Below, one piece after another: positions 62,057-64,000 of a DNA stretch of 64,000 nucleotides. The notes under the pieces were generated by a model. The model had not been told where the DNA came from, did no database searches, and saw only the letters and a list, made by a program, of their open reading frames with translations. The stretch is from contig DASXOZ010000015.1 of assembly GCA_036493895.1 (NCBI GenBank), positions 1-64,000 on the forward strand, read 5' to 3'. Every line of letters begins with the position of its first letter. Within the stretch, counting starts at the first letter, position 1. This DNA is from Candidatus Binatia bacterium (lineage in GTDB: Bacteria > Desulfobacterota > Binatia > UBA1149 > CAITLU01). Both the position numbers and the translations under genes were made by a program.

Positions 62057-63271
62057 ATGCCAGGGACCGAGCGAGCAACCGAGCAAAGAACCGAACTGGA
62101 GCGGCCGCAAGCCCTCGAGCCGTACACGCTTCACGTCTTCGACCAGTCGTATTTCAGCGGAAAGATGCAGGCCTATCTCGCATTCAAGGAGATCCCGCAC
62201 CGCAGCCACGTCGTCAGCTGGCGCGAGCTCACGGCGCGCATCGCGCCGCACACCGGACTGGTCGAAGTGCCGGTGCTCGAATGCGCCGACGGCACTTTCC
62301 TGCGCGACAGTACCGCGATGATCGAATGGATGGAGCCGCGCTACCCGCAAGGCCGTGTGCTTCCCGACGACGAAGCCGCCGCATTCGTGTGCCGTCTTCT
62401 CGAAGACTACGGCGACGAAGGGCTGTGGCGGCCGGCCCTCTACTACCGCTGGGCATTTTCGCGCGATGCGCTGCTCAACGCGCGCCTGTTCGTCGAAGAC
62501 TGGCTCCGGTTTCCGCTGACTGCGCCTTTCGTGCTGCGCCTGTTCGTGCGGCGCCGCCAGCAGCGTGCCTACATGGGCGGCGAAGGCATCACCGCAACCA
62601 ACCGCGGCGACGTCGAGCGCCACTACCTCGACGAGCTTGCCGACCTGGACGCGATCTTCCGCAAGCGCCCCTACCTTTTCGGCGCGCGGCCGAGCCTGGC
62701 CGACTTCGGCTACTTCGCCTCGATGTTCCGTCATTTCGGCATCGATCCGACACCCGCCAGGCTGATGCGTGAGCGAGCTCCGGCCGTCTACGAATGGGTC
62801 GCCAGGATGTGGAACTCGCGCGCATCGCGCCTGGAAGCTGCGCGCTGGTGCAGCGATCCCGCCGTCCCCGCCGATCTCGAGCCCCTGCTCGCGCGCGCCG
62901 CTCGTCGCTACCTTCCGGTGCTCCACGCCAACGCCCGCGCGGTTGCAGACGGCCGCAGCAGCTTCGATGCGACGATCGACGGCAAGGCGTATCCGGGTCT
63001 TGCCGCCGTACCGTTCCAGGCGTGGCGGCGCAGCGTGCTGCAGCGCGCGCTCGCCGGACTCTCCGCAGAGGCCGGCGCCGACGTTCGCGACCTGCTCCAG
63101 CGCAGCGGGTGCCTCGTGTGGCTCGAGAAGGACGGGATTCTCGATCATCGGTATCCGGAAGGAGACGCGTTGCCGCATGGGAGGCCGCGACACATCGGCC
63201 TCCTCGAGAAGGCAAGGATGCAGATGTTCGGGACTCCGCACCATCACGAGGCCGGTACGGCCGGGCACTGA
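62057..63271 (+). CDS. Glutathione S-transferase-like protein with C-terminal extension
   Basis: The 404-residue protein begins, after about 22 residues, with a thioredoxin-like GST N-terminal domain (YTLHVFDQSYFSGKMQAYLA, VEVPVLECADGTFLRDSTAM with the glutathione-binding DST). A helical GST C-terminal domain follows (RPYLFGARPSLADFGYFASM). The last 130 residues or so, with a GKAYPGLAAVPFQAWRR segment, extend beyond a usual GST. ATG 62057 is internal to a longer frame but precedes the fold. A detoxification or dehalogenation role is possible. Confidence 0.85.
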   Translation: MPGTERATEQRTELERPQALEPYTLHVFDQSYFSGKMQAYLAFKEIPHRSHVVSWRELTARIAPHTGLVEVPVLECADGTFLRDSTAMIEWMEPRYPQGRVLPDDEAAAFVCRLLEDYGDEGLWRPALYYRWAFSRDALLNARLFVEDWLRFPLTAPFVLRLFVRRRQQRAYMGGEGITATNRGDVERHYLDELADLDAIFRKRPYLFGARPSLADFGYFASMFRHFGIDPTPARLMRERAPAVYEWVARMWNSRASRLEAARWCSDPAVPADLEPLLARAARRYLPVLHANARAVADGRSSFDATIDGKAYPGLAAVPFQAWRRSVLQRALAGLSAEAGADVRDLLQRSGCLVWLEKDGILDHRYPEGDALPHGRPRHIGLLEKARMQMFGTPHHHEAGTAGH

Positions 63272-63302
63272 AGGGAAGACCGCCGGCGCGGCGCCGGACG
63301 GC

Positions 63303-64000
63303 TCAGTAGGCCGCCGAGCGCTTGCCGGTGAACAAGTCGATCACGCGGCGCGTGGCGCCGGCAACCGGCTCCTCGAGCACGACGATGAAGACCTTCCTCA
63401 GCATGCCCTCGGGGCAGGAGAGTGGGCGCACGGCGTGCCAGGACTTCTCGCGCCGCGCGAACAGCAGGCTGCGGTTTCCCACCGACTTGGCTTGCGCGAC
63501 CAGATCGAAATCGTTGTAGTCGGGCGCCGACTCGCGCGGGATGCGGCCGTGATCGTCGAGGATCAGCGTCTGCCCTCCCCACTCCTCGTTCCAGTCGACC
63601 TCGTTGTTGAGGTAGAAAATATGCGATCCGAGCTTGCGCTTGGCGTCGCAGTGCGGCGACACCGAAGCTCCGCGCGGCGCGTAGTGCCAGTGGAAGCTCG
63701 GCCAGACCGCTCGCGCCGCGAATGCCTGCTTGAGGAAACGGCGGTATTCGAGGCCGCGAAGCTCGGCGACGAACTCGTGCCACGCGGGCGCGATCTCGAG
63801 GTCTTCGCGGTATTCGAGGCTGTAGCGATCGTGGCTGGTCTGGCCGTGGCTGCGAGGAACGCCGAAGGATTCGCGCATCCTCGAGACGTCGGGCATCGTC
63901 TCGCAAAGGATGCGGTACCCGTCGTCGGTCAGGAAGCCTTGCGGGTTCCAGTACGGGTACGGCTTGGTCGCCAGGAAGGCCTCGGCATCGAACCGCTGCA
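63303..64000 (-). CDS. 2-oxoglutarate/Fe(II) oxygenase, N terminus beyond the window
   Basis: The visible part shows a prolyl-hydroxylase-like jelly roll with the iron ligands His and Asp in SPHCDAKRKLGSHIFYLNNE, the WGGQTLIL strand and the distal His in SWHAVRPLSC. An Arg that could bind 2-oxoglutarate follows in MLRKVFIV. An ATG occurs at 63896, but coding sequence of the same character continues upstream without a stop (FLTDDGYRILCETMPDV) to the window edge, so the gene is partial. The substrate is unknown. Confidence 0.85.
   Translation of the reverse strand, partial: QRFDAEAFLATKPYPYWNPQGFLTDDGYRILCETMPDVSRMRESFGVPRSHGQTSHDRYSLEYREDLEIAPAWHEFVAELRGLEYRRFLKQAFAARAVWPSFHWHYAPRGASVSPHCDAKRKLGSHIFYLNNEVDWNEEWGGQTLILDDHGRIPRESAPDYNDFDLVAQAKSVGNRSLLFARREKSWHAVRPLSCPEGMLRKVFIVVLEEPVAGATRRVIDLFTGKRSAAY

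Overview
The window is a high-GC bacterial chromosome segment with closely packed genes and frequent GTG/TTG starts. Three things point to an uncultured deltaproteobacterial-type lineage, with Candidatus Binatota or Myxococcota as my best guesses: Myxococcus-type cysteine-rich repeats, delta-60 repeats, and an F420-type (Ddn-like) protein. This placement is inference. No 16S rRNA or other taxonomic marker lies here that I could use alone.

Layout. 1-16.6 kb is mostly housekeeping: a SulP transporter, RNase P RNA, an FAD oxidoreductase, a zinc-ribbon coiled-coil protein, tRNA-Ile(CAT), the cvpA-dnaG-rpoD cluster (ATGA overlap between cvpA and dnaG), a two-module M16 lipoprotein peptidase, a glycerophosphodiester phosphodiesterase, prmA-rsmE, glutathione synthetase and tRNA-Phe(GAA). 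From 16.6 to 22.7 kb a genomic island sits in the 3' end of tRNA-Phe. It is bounded by a 45-bp direct repeat of the tRNA end and carries an N-terminally truncated tyrosine integrase, mostly unrecognised secreted or membrane proteins, a dockerin-like protein and a decayed dockerin/DUF1566 gene.

22.9-42.8 kb is an exoprotein locus. It encodes a dockerin-like protein, a 1471-residue LamG/Cys-repeat/delta-60 protein, a nine-haem cytochrome, a second delta-60 protein, an OB-fold-like protein, a GH44 glycosidase, a class 2 lipase and a DUF1566 protein. Four of these end in what looks like the same roughly 150-residue beta-rich module, which I do not recognise as a named domain. It is the best candidate in the window for something undescribed.

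42.9-64 kb is mixed: small enzymes, an orphan ModA, two SDRs, a 1365-residue membrane-spanning protein whose kinase domain has lost its catalytic residues, a sulfatase-fold membrane protein, a GT87-like protein, paired hotdog thioesterases divergent from an aminotransferase/ArfB pair, a periplasmic adaptor and TolC-like pair without a visible pump, a GST-like protein, and a 2OG-Fe(II) oxygenase cut by the window end.

Repeats of several kinds are spread through the window: GGTGCCTGACCCC elements at three places, 28-bp and 33-bp tandem repeats, a perfect 38-bp palindrome, and several hairpins between convergent genes.
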